A stretch of DNA of 64,000 nucleotides from Croceitalea sp947503285 (GCF_036985505.1 NZ_BTGQ01000004.1:310001-374000), one strand, 5' to 3'. Shown: positions 1-9,534, numbered from the stretch's first letter. Program-made: numbers and translations. The notes: generated from the letters alone by a model not told the origin.

Positions 1-177
1 GGCATGTTCATGGTAGGCCTCTGGACTGCAAGGTTTGTGGTCGAATACTTTAAAAAGAGTCAAGGTGGTTTTGAAGAAACGTGGGGCACCTTTACAACCG
101 GTCAATGGTTAAGCATACCCATGGTCATTGTCGGGCTTTATTTCATGTTCAGACCTGCAAGCAATCCGCAACGATGA
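1..177 (+). CDS. lgt: Prolipoprotein diacylglyceryl transferase, C-terminal end (partial)
   Basis: Frame 1 is open from the first base to a TGA at 175-177, giving the last 58 residues of a protein whose start lies outside the window. The fragment holds a helix with an ARFVVEYFKKSQ stretch and a final membrane segment (WLSIPMVIVGLYFMF), the usual C-terminal layout of Lgt. Lgt is an inner-membrane enzyme that moves diacylglycerol from phosphatidylglycerol onto the lipobox cysteine of prelipoproteins. The stop overlaps the next gene's start as ATGA, so the two are probably translationally coupled, and the next gene is itself a predicted lipoprotein. The assignment rests on a short fragment. Confidence 0.8.
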   Translation, partial: GMFMVGLWTARFVVEYFKKSQGGFEETWGTFTTGQWLSIPMVIVGLYFMFRPASNPQR

Positions 178-656
178 ATACCAAGATATTTTTTGCACTT
201 TTAGCACTACTAACAACAATACTATTAAGTTGTAGGGATAATGCCAAAAAAGAATTGAAGACCGAAACTGTTTCCTTCAAGAAAGAAGGGGAGCTCCGTA
301 TTTTTAAAAAAGACTCGGTAATTCTTGATTTGGCTATTGAGATAGCAGATTCAGATTACGAGACCCAAACCGGGTTGATGTACCGTGAATCGATGGAAGA
401 AAAACAAGGCATGCTGTTCATCTTTCCTGAGATGGCCGTACATTCTTTTTACATGAAAAACACCTTGATTCCGCTTGACATTATTTTTATCGATGAAGAA
501 TTTAAAATTGCCAGTTTTCAGAAAAATGCCCAACCCCTTAATGAAAGTGGTCTTTCTTCACGGGTACCCATTAAGTTCGTTCTAGAGGTCAACGCAGGCC
601 TTTCTGAAAAATGGCAGCTTCAAGAAGGGGATAGTATTGCTTTTACGAGAAACTAA
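174..656 (+). CDS. DUF192 family lipoprotein
   Basis: The 160-residue reading starts at the ATG overlapping the lgt stop. A longer in-frame start at 81 lies inside lgt and would bury the signal peptide, so it was not used. Residues 1-20 form a lipoprotein signal with lipobox LLSC (Cys20). Residues about 50-155 match DUF192: QTGLMYR, MLFIFP, FYMKNTLIPLDIIFID and a late VLEVNAG segment. DUF192 proteins are small secreted or periplasmic beta proteins of unknown biochemical role. Expected location is the periplasmic face of a membrane as a lipoprotein. The stop lies one base before the next gene's start. Confidence 0.85.
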   Translation: MNTKIFFALLALLTTILLSCRDNAKKELKTETVSFKKEGELRIFKKDSVILDLAIEIADSDYETQTGLMYRESMEEKQGMLFIFPEMAVHSFYMKNTLIPLDIIFIDEEFKIASFQKNAQPLNESGLSSRVPIKFVLEVNAGLSEKWQLQEGDSIAFTRN

Positions 657-657
657 A

Positions 658-1179
658 ATGGGTGATTACCTACTAGAACGCCAAAAATCGGAACGCTTGC
701 ATTATCGAAAACTTACCAGCGGCGATTTTACATCTTGGTTACCGTTTTATCATGACCCAAATTCCACTAAATATTGGGACGGCTTACCTAACGATGCTGA
801 AACAGCGTGTACGGAACAATTCGAGAGGCAGTTTGAACGCTATGAAAATGGCTTGGGAGGAATGAATGCCTTAATTTCTATAAAAACCGGGGATTTGGTC
901 GGTATATGCGGCCTTTTACTACAAACTGTCGATGGTATTGAAGAATTGGAAATCGGATACTCCATATTACCGCAATACCGCCAAAAAGGCTATGCCTTTG
1001 AAGCTGCGCAAAAATGCAAACAATTTGCCTTTGAACATCGGTTGGCGGAATCTTTGATATCCATCATTCAAGTGGACAATATTCCTTCTCAAAAGGTGGC
1101 CCTTAAAAATGGGATGTTTTTGGACAAAACCACGAGTTACAAGAACAATCAGGTACATATTTTTAGGGTTTCAAGTTAA
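658..1179 (+). CDS. GNAT family N-acetyltransferase (RimJ/RimL-like)
   Basis: A 173-residue protein starting at the ATG one base after the DUF192 stop; an in-frame start at 637 inside the upstream gene is less likely. The fold signature is clear: an N-terminal ERLHYRKLTSGDF strand, a central ELEIGYSILPQYRQKGYAFEAA motif in which Q/R-x-x-G-x-A binds acetyl-CoA, and a late DNIPSQKVALKNGMF helix typical of RimJ/RimL-type enzymes. These transfer acetyl groups to protein N-termini or small amines. The substrate cannot be predicted. It lies in a run of same-strand genes from lgt. Confidence 0.85.
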   Translation: MGDYLLERQKSERLHYRKLTSGDFTSWLPFYHDPNSTKYWDGLPNDAETACTEQFERQFERYENGLGGMNALISIKTGDLVGICGLLLQTVDGIEELEIGYSILPQYRQKGYAFEAAQKCKQFAFEHRLAESLISIIQVDNIPSQKVALKNGMFLDKTTSYKNNQVHIFRVSS

Positions 1180-1213
1180 CCCGTCAATCCGTAATTTTAG
1201 TAAAAGATTGAGA

Positions 1214-2461
1214 TTGAAACATTTCGCCATACGTATAGACCATCAATCGCAGACCGAAGGCCTTGTGACAAAGCTTCTCAGCGATTACAAACCAAAAGGC
1301 TTTGAAGTGTTGCAAGATAAATCGGGAGCGCTTTTTTCAATAGCCGAAATAGCACATTATTTGGACAAGGAAGAACGTCACGGAATTAAAATCTTGACAA
1401 CCGCCCTTAGCCAGTCTTTACTATCCATGAGCAGCGGTGAACGAAAGAAAGCACTACTGCAGCATCTATTGTGTCAAAAACCAGATTTTTTAATTTTGAT
1501 AAATCCTTTTGACCATCTTGACATGGAAAGTCAAAAAGATTTAAGAAATAGGCTTAGTGAACTTGCCAAGACTATTTCAATCATCCAATTTGCCAGTAGG
1601 GTTGATGATATATTGGAATTTACGACTGATTTTTTTGAATTAAGGGAAGACCGTTTAATCGATTATGCGAGCGCAGAGGATTTGGCTACTAGTCTTCCGC
1701 AAAAAGAAATTTTCGTTGCGTCTATTCCCCAAGTAATCAAAAAGGAAATATTGGACATGACCGAATTCGTCAGGTTTCAAAAAGTCTCGGTATGTTTTGA
1801 GGGAAAAAAAGTGTTACAAAATATCAGTTGGTCCATCAAAAAAGGGGAATTCTGGCAACTTGTCGGCCCCAACGGAAGTGGTAAGTCAACACTATTGAAC
1901 ATGATAACGGGAGACAGTCATAAAGGGTTTGGGCAAAATTTATGGCTTTTCGGCAATCTAAAAGGTTCCGGTGAAAGTGTTTGGGACATTAAAAAAAATA
2001 TTGGTTATTTCACTCCCTCCATGACCGATAAATTTAGGGGTCATCATACTATTGAAAACATGCTCATCTCGGGCTTACACGATTCCATCGGGTTATACAA
2101 CACACCTTCTGAGGCTGAAAAAAGGCTGACGTTGCAGTGGATAAACGTACTCAACCTGACTGAAAAAAAACACGGTTACTTTCACGAACTATCCAATGGT
2201 CAAAAGCGATTGGTAATGCTTGCAAGGGCTATGGTAAAACACCCTCCCTTACTTATTTTGGACGAACCTACCTCGGACCTCGATGATACAAATGCCCATT
2301 TATTCGTTGCCTTGGTAAATAAGATCGCAAAAGAAACGGATACCACTATACTATTTGTTTCCCATAAACCAGAACCTAGCCTAAAACCTTTACATACCTA
2401 TCAACTAATTCCCTCCCCAAACGGTTCTACAGGAAAAACCGTTACATTTAAAAATGATTAA
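1214..2461 (+). CDS. Twin-ATPase ABC protein (ModF/PhrA-like), first half degenerate
   Basis: About 415 residues with two ABC ATPase halves and no membrane segments. The N-terminal half keeps a signature motif (LLSMSSGERKK) and a weak Walker B, but no Walker A is visible. The C-terminal half is complete: Walker A VGPNGSGKST, signature LSNGQKRLVMLARA, Walker B LLILDEPTSDLD and an H-loop (FVSHKPEP). This layout matches the ModF/PhrA-like group, soluble ABC proteins once linked to molybdate transport or photorepair; their role is uncertain. No ATG exists near the true start. TTG at 1214 (or 1208) gives an MKHFAIRID-like N-terminus. The only ATG/GTG-type start further upstream (1109) overlaps the GNAT gene by 71 bases. 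Confidence 0.8.
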   Translation: MKHFAIRIDHQSQTEGLVTKLLSDYKPKGFEVLQDKSGALFSIAEIAHYLDKEERHGIKILTTALSQSLLSMSSGERKKALLQHLLCQKPDFLILINPFDHLDMESQKDLRNRLSELAKTISIIQFASRVDDILEFTTDFFELREDRLIDYASAEDLATSLPQKEIFVASIPQVIKKEILDMTEFVRFQKVSVCFEGKKVLQNISWSIKKGEFWQLVGPNGSGKSTLLNMITGDSHKGFGQNLWLFGNLKGSGESVWDIKKNIGYFTPSMTDKFRGHHTIENMLISGLHDSIGLYNTPSEAEKRLTLQWINVLNLTEKKHGYFHELSNGQKRLVMLARAMVKHPPLLILDEPTSDLDDTNAHLFVALVNKIAKETDTTILFVSHKPEPSLKPLHTYQLIPSPNGSTGKTVTFKND

Positions 2462-2987
2462 GAAAGACATCACTGATTTGATGACCCAAAATCATCAAAC
2501 TTTTATCCAAACGCTTGCCGACCTTTCCGAAACTGATTTTGAACAAGTACCTAAAGGGAAATGGTGTGCCGGGCAACAACTTGACCATATTATCAAATCG
2601 GTCAAACCTGTAAATAGGGCCTTTGGGATACCAAAGTACGTTCTAGCGGAAAAGTTTGGTAAGGCCAAACGACCAAGTCGAACCTATAAGGTTTTGGTTA
2701 CCGATTACCTGAAAACATTGGAAGAAAACCCAAATTACATACTTACCAAAGATTTTGCCCCTGAGAAAATTGACGCCAAGAACAGAAATGAACAACTTGA
2801 TTATTTAAGATCACTGATACAACACCTGAACGAAGGTATAGCGATGTATTCAGAGGAGGAATTGGATTCGTATATGCTACCACATCCCGTCATGGGAAAA
2901 TTCACGTTAAGGGAGCTACTGTATTTCACCATGTACCATGTGAAACATCATGAAAAACAAATTCATAAAAACTTAGAACAGTACTGA
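2454..2987 (+). CDS. DinB-like four-helix protein
   Basis: A 177-residue protein whose ATG overlaps the end of the ABC gene by 8 bases, suggesting coupling. It has the DinB/YfiT-like helical pattern: an early GKWCAGQQLDHIIKS helix and a late LRELLYFTMYHVKHHEKQI helix with histidines that could complete a metal site (H in LDHI, and H-x3-H near the C-terminus). DinB-fold proteins include thiol S-transferases and many stress-linked proteins of unknown role. It is the last gene of the lgt-led run and is followed by a strong terminator. Confidence 0.8.
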   Translation: MIKKDITDLMTQNHQTFIQTLADLSETDFEQVPKGKWCAGQQLDHIIKSVKPVNRAFGIPKYVLAEKFGKAKRPSRTYKVLVTDYLKTLEENPNYILTKDFAPEKIDAKNRNEQLDYLRSLIQHLNEGIAMYSEEELDSYMLPHPVMGKFTLRELLYFTMYHVKHHEKQIHKNLEQY

Positions 2988-3022
2988 ACCCAACCAGTAT
3001 CCAGTATCCATTATCCCTCAAT

Positions 3023-3049
3023 AAAAAAGGCCGCATGAAGCGGCCTTTA
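3023..3049. terminator. Bidirectional intrinsic terminator
   Basis: AAAAAAGGCCGC, then ATGAA, then GCGGCCTTT forms a GC-rich 6-8 bp stem with A-rich and T-rich flanks. It sits between convergent genes (the DinB gene on + and secDF on -) and could stop both transcripts. Confidence 0.9.
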
Positions 3050-3071
3050 TATTTGGTTCAGTCTTTTGGAT

Positions 3072-6035
3072 TTAAGCTTTTTGACCTGTAATCTTTCTTT
3101 TCAATGCATCAAACATAATCGGTGTCGCGATAAATACTGATGAATAGGTACCCACCATCACACCAACAATCATTGCAAACATGAATCCGCGCAACGATTC
3201 CCCACCGAAAACAAAGATGGCCAAAAGTACGATTAACGTGGTCAACGAAGTGTTCAAAGTACGGCTTAAGGTACTGTTCAGTGCATCGTTGACATTGTCA
3301 CCGCCATTCCAACCCTTGAGGCCAATAATCTCACGTATACGGTCAAAAACAACCACGGTATCGTTTAAGGAGTAACCGATTACAGTAAGTATTGCCGCAA
3401 TAAAGGCTTGATCGATTTCCATATTAAAAGGCATGATATCACCGGTCAATGAAAAGATTCCCAACACAATCAAAACATCATGAAATACAGCGGTTACCGC
3501 ACCCAATGAGAATTGCCATTTTCTAAATCGCAACAAAATATAAAGAAAGACCACCGCCAACGAACCTAAAATCGCCAAAAAGGCATTTTTCTTGATATCA
3601 TCCGCGATTGTAGGACCGACTTTAACCGATTGCAAAATTCCAATGGATTTATCAGAGGCACCTACCGTGAAATCTTCAAACGTAATACCATCGGGTAAAT
3701 ATTTTTGAAGTGACGTATATAGTTTATTTTGAATCTCGGCATCAACCTCAATCCCTTCCACATCTACTTTATAAGGTGTCGTCACCTTAATCTGATTGGC
3801 TTCACCAAAAGTCTTCACGTTGGTACCACTACCAAAAACCGTATTCAACTCAGAGGCGATCTCTGAAGGGCTAACCGCTTTCTCAAAACGAATCTGGTAA
3901 GATCTACCCCCAACGAAATCAACTCCTTGTTGTAGACTTTTAGTTGCCAATGAGAATATACTGACAGCGATTAAAATACCCGAAATGACATAGGCGATTT
4001 TACGTTTTCCTAAAAAGTTGATGCTCATATTCTTGAAGAGGCCTTTTGTAGCCCCTGTCGAGAACAATAGATCCCTTCCCTTTTTTGATATGTACCAGTC
4101 AACTAGAAGCCTTGTTATGAATATGGCCGTAAACAATGAAGTAGCAATACCTATCAAAAGTGTGGTAGCAAAACCTTTTATTGGACCAGACCCAAAAATA
4201 AACAATATAATTGCCGTTAGCCCAGTAGTAATATTGGCATCTAAAATCGAGGAAAGTGCGTTACTAAAACCATCAGCTACGGCCTGTGCCTTTCCCTTGC
4301 CTCTATCCAACTCTTCTTTGATACGTTCGAAGATCAACACATTGGCATCTACAGACATACCAATGGTCAACACAATACCTGCAATACCCGGTAAGGTCAA
4401 TACGGCACCTAGACTGGTCAATACGCCAAAAATCAGCACGATATTCAGAATAAGGGCTATATCTGCAAAAATACCGGCCTTGCCGTAATAGAAAATCATC
4501 CAAACCAGTACAAAGGCCATGGCAATCATAAACGATTTAAAGCCACTGTCAATCGCCTCTTGACCCAATGATGGACCGACGACCTCAGATTGGATGATCT
4601 CCGCTTTCGCAGGTAACTTACCCGCTCGCAATACATTGGCAATATCCTTGGTTTCATTTATAGTGAATGTTCCTGTTATTTCTGAACGCCCCCCAGAAAT
4701 TGGACCGGTCGATACCCCAGGTGCGGTGTACACTTTATTATCCAAAACTATCGCGATACCTGTTTGATTGGTAAAGGCGTCGCCAGTCAATTTTTCCCAC
4801 AATTTGGCACCTCGTGTGTTCATGGTCATGCTGACGGCAGGTTTATTGAATTGGTCAAACGTATCTTGGGCATCTGAAACCACATCGCCACTGATTCGCG
4901 GTGTTCTATCACGATTGGATTTTAATGCGAACAATTCAGCCAACTCTGAATCTTTTGGCGGCTTTTCAAATGCAAACTTGGTAAACTGCACATCAGCGGG
5001 TAGCAACCTCCTGATCTCGGGCATTCTCAAGTAAGCCCCGACTTCAGCGGTATCCGTTACCGCTACTACGGCAATAGCATTACTACCTGGGGATGCAGGA
5101 ATCAATTTTTCTATAAGCGGGTTGGATTGGGATGCTAGATCCAAAGAGTCTTGTGCGACATCAGATAATAACGAATCAATTTCAGATTCCGGTGTGGGCG
5201 CAACCTCTTCTTCTTGTACTGGTTCCAATATGTCGCGTAATTTTTCATTTGCATTTACGAAAAATTGGCCCAAGCTTGGGTTACTTTGCGGATATGTTTC
5301 CCAAAATTCCAATTGTGCGGTACTTGAAAGTAGTTCTTGGGCTCTGGCAATATCTTTGGCACCAGGCAGTTCTACCAGAATCCGGCCTGAGTTTCCTTCA
5401 CGTTGAATGTTCGGCTGTGTAACACCAAAACCATCGATACGCTTACGTAATACTTCAAAGGCAGAAACGATGGCCTCATCGATTTTTGTCCTGATAATAG
5501 GTTTCACCTCATTATCGGTCATTTGAAAATTAATGGCATCACTTAGTGCCTTATTCGCGAAAATATCTGGAGAGGCTAGTTTAGTATCCCCCTTGATGGC
5601 GTCAAAGGCATCAAAGAACAATTCCAAGTACGTCTCATCACTATCTTTGGAAGCTTCATCGGCATCGGCCAAAGCCTTATTGAAAACAGGGTTTTTGGTA
5701 TTATTGGCCAGGCCTTTCAAAATATCCTTTACCGAAATCTGCAGGGTAACATTGATTCCCCCCTTTAGGTCTAAGCCTTTGTTAAGTTCTTTCGTTTTTG
5801 CATCGTCATAACTGGTATATCCTAAAATCGGGTTTGAACCAATTGAGTCAAGATATGATGCTTCTACAGCTTCACGTTTGGTTACATAGTCTTCCTCTGC
5901 TTCCGAAACCTGATTAATGGCATAGGTTTCAGCATCATTTTCGATTTTTCCGGTGATGAACGTGTAGGAAAGCTGATAGATGCTCACCAAACCAAAAAGC
6001 AGTGCAAAAAGCTTTATAAGTCCTTTATTTTGCAT
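3072..6035 (-). CDS. secDF: Fused protein translocase subunit SecDF
   Basis: A 987-residue fusion of SecD and SecF, the arrangement usual in Bacteroidota. SecD motifs in order: an N-terminal membrane helix (residues about 8-29), GLDLKGGINVTLQ, a large periplasmic region with ELPGAKD, ...SEVVGPSLGQEAI, and the membrane motif VLTIGMSVDANVLIFERIKEE. SecF motifs: GVDFVGGRSYQIRFEK, VGPTIADDI and IGYSLNDTVVVFDRIRE. The complex uses the proton gradient to pull secreted proteins out of the SecYEG channel at the periplasmic side. The N-terminal SecD periplasmic region carries an acidic, low-complexity insert (EEEVAPTPESE). Transcribed alone or with the upstream gene. Confidence 0.97.
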   Translation of the reverse strand: MQNKGLIKLFALLFGLVSIYQLSYTFITGKIENDAETYAINQVSEAEEDYVTKREAVEASYLDSIGSNPILGYTSYDDAKTKELNKGLDLKGGINVTLQISVKDILKGLANNTKNPVFNKALADADEASKDSDETYLELFFDAFDAIKGDTKLASPDIFANKALSDAINFQMTDNEVKPIIRTKIDEAIVSAFEVLRKRIDGFGVTQPNIQREGNSGRILVELPGAKDIARAQELLSSTAQLEFWETYPQSNPSLGQFFVNANEKLRDILEPVQEEEVAPTPESEIDSLLSDVAQDSLDLASQSNPLIEKLIPASPGSNAIAVVAVTDTAEVGAYLRMPEIRRLLPADVQFTKFAFEKPPKDSELAELFALKSNRDRTPRISGDVVSDAQDTFDQFNKPAVSMTMNTRGAKLWEKLTGDAFTNQTGIAIVLDNKVYTAPGVSTGPISGGRSEITGTFTINETKDIANVLRAGKLPAKAEIIQSEVVGPSLGQEAIDSGFKSFMIAMAFVLVWMIFYYGKAGIFADIALILNIVLIFGVLTSLGAVLTLPGIAGIVLTIGMSVDANVLIFERIKEELDRGKGKAQAVADGFSNALSSILDANITTGLTAIILFIFGSGPIKGFATTLLIGIATSLFTAIFITRLLVDWYISKKGRDLLFSTGATKGLFKNMSINFLGKRKIAYVISGILIAVSIFSLATKSLQQGVDFVGGRSYQIRFEKAVSPSEIASELNTVFGSGTNVKTFGEANQIKVTTPYKVDVEGIEVDAEIQNKLYTSLQKYLPDGITFEDFTVGASDKSIGILQSVKVGPTIADDIKKNAFLAILGSLAVVFLYILLRFRKWQFSLGAVTAVFHDVLIVLGIFSLTGDIMPFNMEIDQAFIAAILTVIGYSLNDTVVVFDRIREIIGLKGWNGGDNVNDALNSTLSRTLNTSLTTLIVLLAIFVFGGESLRGFMFAMIVGVMVGTYSSVFIATPIMFDALKRKITGQKA

Positions 6036-6146
6036 TTTAATAATTTATTTGATTTATGTTGATTACGATTTTGTGTGTTAAAAAATCCAAAGCAACCCAC
6101 TTTCAAAAAAGCGGTGGTATTCTTAAACGATAGTTGCTATGGGCAA

Positions 6147-6761
6147 TTAGCTGTTTTCGGAAGTATAAGGTCCGGCCCTTACCTCTGGAATATGCCGTGA
6201 AGTATTAGCTATTGCAAGTGCAATGGTTCTATTAACCTTAAGGGCTACTTTTTCAATGCTATTTGGTAGGGCAATCGTAGTACCAAACTGAAGTACTACC
6301 GGATTGGAAACCCCATCATTGCCTTCTTTTTGGATTGGAACAAAATTCCCTTTAACGTTTAATCCATGATGGGCCTGTTGATGAAGGTCAGCTACGATTA
6401 GACTATACCCTTCGGGAAAATCTTCTTTTGGGGCATCGGAAGGTAGTTCATCTTCATAAGTTAATAAAAGCTCGTTTTCATCAGAAAGAAATTCCTTGAC
6501 CCTACGTGCTTCAATATTACTGTAATAAAGAATATTTACTTGGCCATCGCCACTCTTTATTATTTCAATATCATCGACACCTAGAACCCGAAGCTTTTTC
6601 GTAATCGCCGTCAAAACATCGTCATGGGCCGTTTCAGAGGCTAGTTTTACATCTGCAAATTGTACTAAAATCTGCTGATTGGAAGCCCTTTTTTGCTCAT
6701 GGCTTAGCCCTAACAAGGCCAAAACAATCATCAAAGTACCAACGCACCATTTTGAATTCAT
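6147..6761 (-). CDS. Conserved-looking hypothetical protein with N-terminal membrane anchor/signal
   Basis: A 204-residue protein not recognised as a known family. Residues 1-20 are hydrophobic (VGTLMIVLALLGLS), so the rest is probably periplasmic. The mature part has a TAITKKLRVLGVDDIEI segment resembling the small alpha/beta repeats of SecD-type periplasmic domains, then a segment containing HQQAHHGLN. It lies directly upstream of secDF on the same strand with a gap of about 110 bp. That placement and the weak likeness suggest, but do not show, a link to SecDF or envelope function. Confidence 0.6.
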   Translation of the reverse strand: MNSKWCVGTLMIVLALLGLSHEQKRASNQQILVQFADVKLASETAHDDVLTAITKKLRVLGVDDIEIIKSGDGQVNILYYSNIEARRVKEFLSDENELLLTYEDELPSDAPKEDFPEGYSLIVADLHQQAHHGLNVKGNFVPIQKEGNDGVSNPVVLQFGTTIALPNSIEKVALKVNRTIALAIANTSRHIPEVRAGPYTSENS

Positions 6762-6844
6762 CCGGCAAATATAAAAAGAAAGATCATTCTTGGTAGTATA
6801 TTATTGAATATCTACATCTTGGAAGTACATCGCCCTGTAAAAAG

Positions 6845-6876
6845 AAAACCTTTGACGTGAGAGGTCAAAGGTTTTT
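6845..6876 (-). terminator. Intrinsic terminator of mdh
   Basis: A perfect 12-bp stem (AAAACCTTTGAC / GTCAAAGGTTTT) around a 7-nt loop, with T-rich sequence on the minus-strand 3' side. It lies just after the mdh stop, between it and the hypothetical gene at 6147-6761. Confidence 0.85.
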
Positions 6877-6901
6877 ATACTATTTATTCCCAGTAAGGCT
6901 T

Positions 6902-7828
6902 TTAAAGCTCAAGCAGCGTGTTTGTTTTAGACACGCCAGCGGCACTCTCTTGCATTTTTGCTTTTTCGCTGTCGCTTAAATCAATATCCACGATTTTTTC
7001 GATACCATTCTTACCCAAGACCACAGGCACACCGATACAAATGTCATTCAACCCATATTCCCCTTCGAGATACGTAGAACAAGGAAAGACCTTTTTTTGA
7101 TCACAGGCTATAGCTTGTACCAAACCTGAAACAGCGGCACCGGGAGCGTACCATGCACTAGTGCCCAAAAGTTTAGTCAATGTTGCTCCACCGACCTTGG
7201 TGTCTTCAACCACTTGTTGCATGCGTTCTTCGGATAAGAACTCGGAAACTTTTACGCTGTTACGCGCCGCATGGTTGATCAAAGGTACCATACCCTTGTC
7301 GCTATGACCACCGATGACCATTCCGTCAACATCGGATATTGGTGCACCTAAAGCTTCTGCCAATCGGTACTTGAAGCGTGCGCTATCTAGGGCCCCGCCC
7401 ATACCGATAATTTTGTTTTTCGCTAGGTTCGTGGTCTTATGCACCAAATAGGTCATCGTATCCATTGGATTGCTCACCACGATTAAAATCACATTGGGGG
7501 AATGTTCTAATAGGTTTTGCGAGACCGTTTTTACGATTCCGGCATTGATACCTATCAATTCTTCTCGGGTCATCCCCGGTTTACGGGGTATTCCTGAAGT
7601 TATTACCGCAATATCGCTATCCGCCGTCTTCGAATAATCATTGGTACTACCTGTAATTTTGGTATCAAACCCATTCAATGAGGCGGTTTGCATCAGATCC
7701 ATGGCCTTACCCTCGGCATACCCTTCTTTGATATCCAACAATACGACTTCAGAAGCAAAATCTTTCATGGCGATATACTCTGCGCAGCTTGCCCCAACTG
7801 CACCAGCCCCAACGACGGTAACTTTCAT
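6902..7828 (-). CDS. mdh: Malate dehydrogenase
   Basis: A 308-residue NAD-dependent dehydrogenase of the lactate-dehydrogenase-like MDH type. Visible features: Rossmann glycine motif VGAGAVGASCAEY near the N-terminus; substrate loop SGIPRKPGMTREEL, in which two arginines bind the dicarboxylate (PRKPG favours malate over lactate); VVSNPMDTMTYL; and the catalytic histidine motif GGHSDKGMVPL. It interconverts malate and oxaloacetate in the TCA cycle in the cytoplasm. Length is normal. It stands alone, with its own terminator downstream. Confidence 0.96.
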   Translation of the reverse strand: MKVTVVGAGAVGASCAEYIAMKDFASEVVLLDIKEGYAEGKAMDLMQTASLNGFDTKITGSTNDYSKTADSDIAVITSGIPRKPGMTREELIGINAGIVKTVSQNLLEHSPNVILIVVSNPMDTMTYLVHKTTNLAKNKIIGMGGALDSARFKYRLAEALGAPISDVDGMVIGGHSDKGMVPLINHAARNSVKVSEFLSEERMQQVVEDTKVGGATLTKLLGTSAWYAPGAAVSGLVQAIACDQKKVFPCSTYLEGEYGLNDICIGVPVVLGKNGIEKIVDIDLSDSEKAKMQESAAGVSKTNTLLEL

Positions 7829-8063
7829 ATTCTAGTGTTTTATTTGTTTTAAAGGAACCCAAAAATAGGGATTTTTTGAACCAAAATTTTATGAAATATG
7901 TCATATTCCTTAAACAAATTGACACTAAAAAAGTTATTATTTGTTAAAGAAAAAGGGGTTTCAACGAAGAAAACGGGCTAAACATGTAGTACATCGAAAA
8001 ATTACAATAGGCCCTTTTATCGTGACGTTATAACAATCCCAAATCAAATTGAACTACCTACTT

Positions 8064-8432
8064 ATGAAAAAGCTTTTTTCATTGTTGGCTATTATTTGCA
8101 TAATAGCCGTGAGCAACTGTACACGTATCCCCGAAAATAATGACCCTATTTTAGGAATATGGTCAAAAACCGCTTCGGATACGGGCTCAAAAGAGCAGGT
8201 TGCAGAAAGGGAAGAATGGATTTTCAACGATGCCTATCTTGGTCGATACCATCGATATTCTGGCAAAACCTTAACATTTTATACTGATTTTGCCTGGTCT
8301 GTTGAAAATCACACCTACTCCATTATTTATAATGAAGCGAATCTTTCCGATACTGAAGTAATTATGAACAATGCGGATGAACCCGAGCAATTGGAGTTTA
8401 TCAGTGGCGGCACGTTTGCAGTTCGCCAATGA
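8064..8432 (+). CDS. Small putative lipoprotein
   Basis: A 122-residue protein starting at the ATG at 8064, which places a KK motif and hydrophobic core directly at the N-terminus; the in-frame TTG at 8049 is less likely. The possible lipobox is AVSNC (Cys19), with an unusual Asn at -1, so lipidation is uncertain. The mature part reads like a lipocalin or calycin-type beta protein (DPILGIWSKTASD near its start, then alternating beta strands), a common class of small Bacteroidota secreted proteins. No function can be assigned. Confidence 0.65.
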   Translation: MKKLFSLLAIICIIAVSNCTRIPENNDPILGIWSKTASDTGSKEQVAEREEWIFNDAYLGRYHRYSGKTLTFYTDFAWSVENHTYSIIYNEANLSDTEVIMNNADEPEQLEFISGGTFAVRQ

Positions 8433-8457
8433 GTCGACCGATATACTATATGAAAAT

Positions 8458-8486
8458 AAAATGCCCCAGTTAATGGGGCATTTTTT
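8458..8486. terminator. Intrinsic terminator, convergent genes
   Basis: AATGCCCC, AGTTAAT, GGGGCATT followed by a T-run; the A-rich left flank lets it act on the minus strand too. It lies between the lipoprotein gene (+) and the DUF6588 gene (-). Confidence 0.88.
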
Positions 8487-8505
8487 GTTCGTATGTCAAT
8501 CAGTA

Positions 8506-9513
8506 CTATCTAAACCCGAAATTGATACCTGCCGTCAGCGTGTTGAACTGGGCAATATTATATTCTACGTTGAGCCTAAAAAAGCCCAATTTTAATTTTG
8601 TACCGATATTAGCGGTAACGCCACTGACATTATTGGATACCGAAAAAGGGTCTGTATAGGTTGCCTGAAATGGTCCAGAACGTACCACGTACTCCCCTAA
8701 GACATCGATGTCAGATTTTCCGGTAATATAGCCTAAGCCTCCATAAAAGTTGATGACGGGTATCTTTCGTGTCGATACCACTGCACTAAAATTCCAAGTA
8801 TTAAAACTTGCATCTATGCGCTGATTCTCGCCATCCACAAGATTTGAATCCGTGAAATCATATGTTCCGTCTAAATTTGTATAACCGATAACGGCAGAAA
8901 TGGCGACCGGTAATAATTTATCAGCAGGCAATAATTTAGTGAAATCATATTGCAGGCCTGCTCCAAACAAACTTATCTCGGCACTATCCTCAAAATCGAT
9001 CTTAGGCAAGAACCTAGCCTTCACCTCTAGTCCTTTTATTAGACCAACACTGCCCTGTAGGTACCCTGAAGGGATAAAGTTAAAATCTTCTGATGCCAAA
9101 CCTGATGGCAACTCAAACCGTTCACTGAACAGGCCATTATCATCAGAGATGATCACCTCGACCCCTGTGATATCACCCAATCCCGTGGCGACCTGCTTTG
9201 ATTGGCTTCCATCGGTAAAACTCAAATTCTCATAATCGTCAATATCAAGCTCAAAAGACTTTTTATCGTCCTTGTTCCTGAATCCCGTAATATTACCAAC
9301 AACTGAAATTTCAAATCCACCTAGGGGCTTGGCGTCCGCAGAGTTATACCAACCATTGGAAATACCATAAATCGCCGATTCGGTAACCGGGGCCGTGTAA
9401 GCATCGGTAAATCGTTCTGCGTTCTCGATACCCGCAGTCAATATATTATTTAAGCTTTGGGCATTAGCTCCCCATGAACAGGTTAAGAGCAAGAGACCTA
9501 TGAATTGTTTCAT
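8506..9513 (-). CDS. DUF6588-type outer-membrane beta-barrel protein
   Basis: A 335-residue protein with a signal peptide ending ...CSWGANAQ (about residue 19) and many alternating amphipathic beta strands ending in an aromatic residue (INFGFR), the pattern of an outer-membrane barrel. The N-terminal SLNNILTAGIENAERFTDAY and AIYGISNGWYNSA segments match what I recall of the DUF6588 family common in Flavobacteria. Specific role unknown. The family name is from memory and was not searched. Confidence 0.7.
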   Translation of the reverse strand: MKQFIGLLLLTCSWGANAQSLNNILTAGIENAERFTDAYTAPVTESAIYGISNGWYNSADAKPLGGFEISVVGNITGFRNKDDKKSFELDIDDYENLSFTDGSQSKQVATGLGDITGVEVIISDDNGLFSERFELPSGLASEDFNFIPSGYLQGSVGLIKGLEVKARFLPKIDFEDSAEISLFGAGLQYDFTKLLPADKLLPVAISAVIGYTNLDGTYDFTDSNLVDGENQRIDASFNTWNFSAVVSTRKIPVINFYGGLGYITGKSDIDVLGEYVVRSGPFQATYTDPFSVSNNVSGVTANIGTKLKLGFFRLNVEYNIAQFNTLTAGINFGFR

Positions 9514-9534
9514 TTTATAAATTTTCTTAAAACT

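Noticed and set aside
4018..4488. 156-residue plus-strand frame opposite secDF
   Set aside because: Antisense shadow of a strongly conserved gene; no start context or domain.
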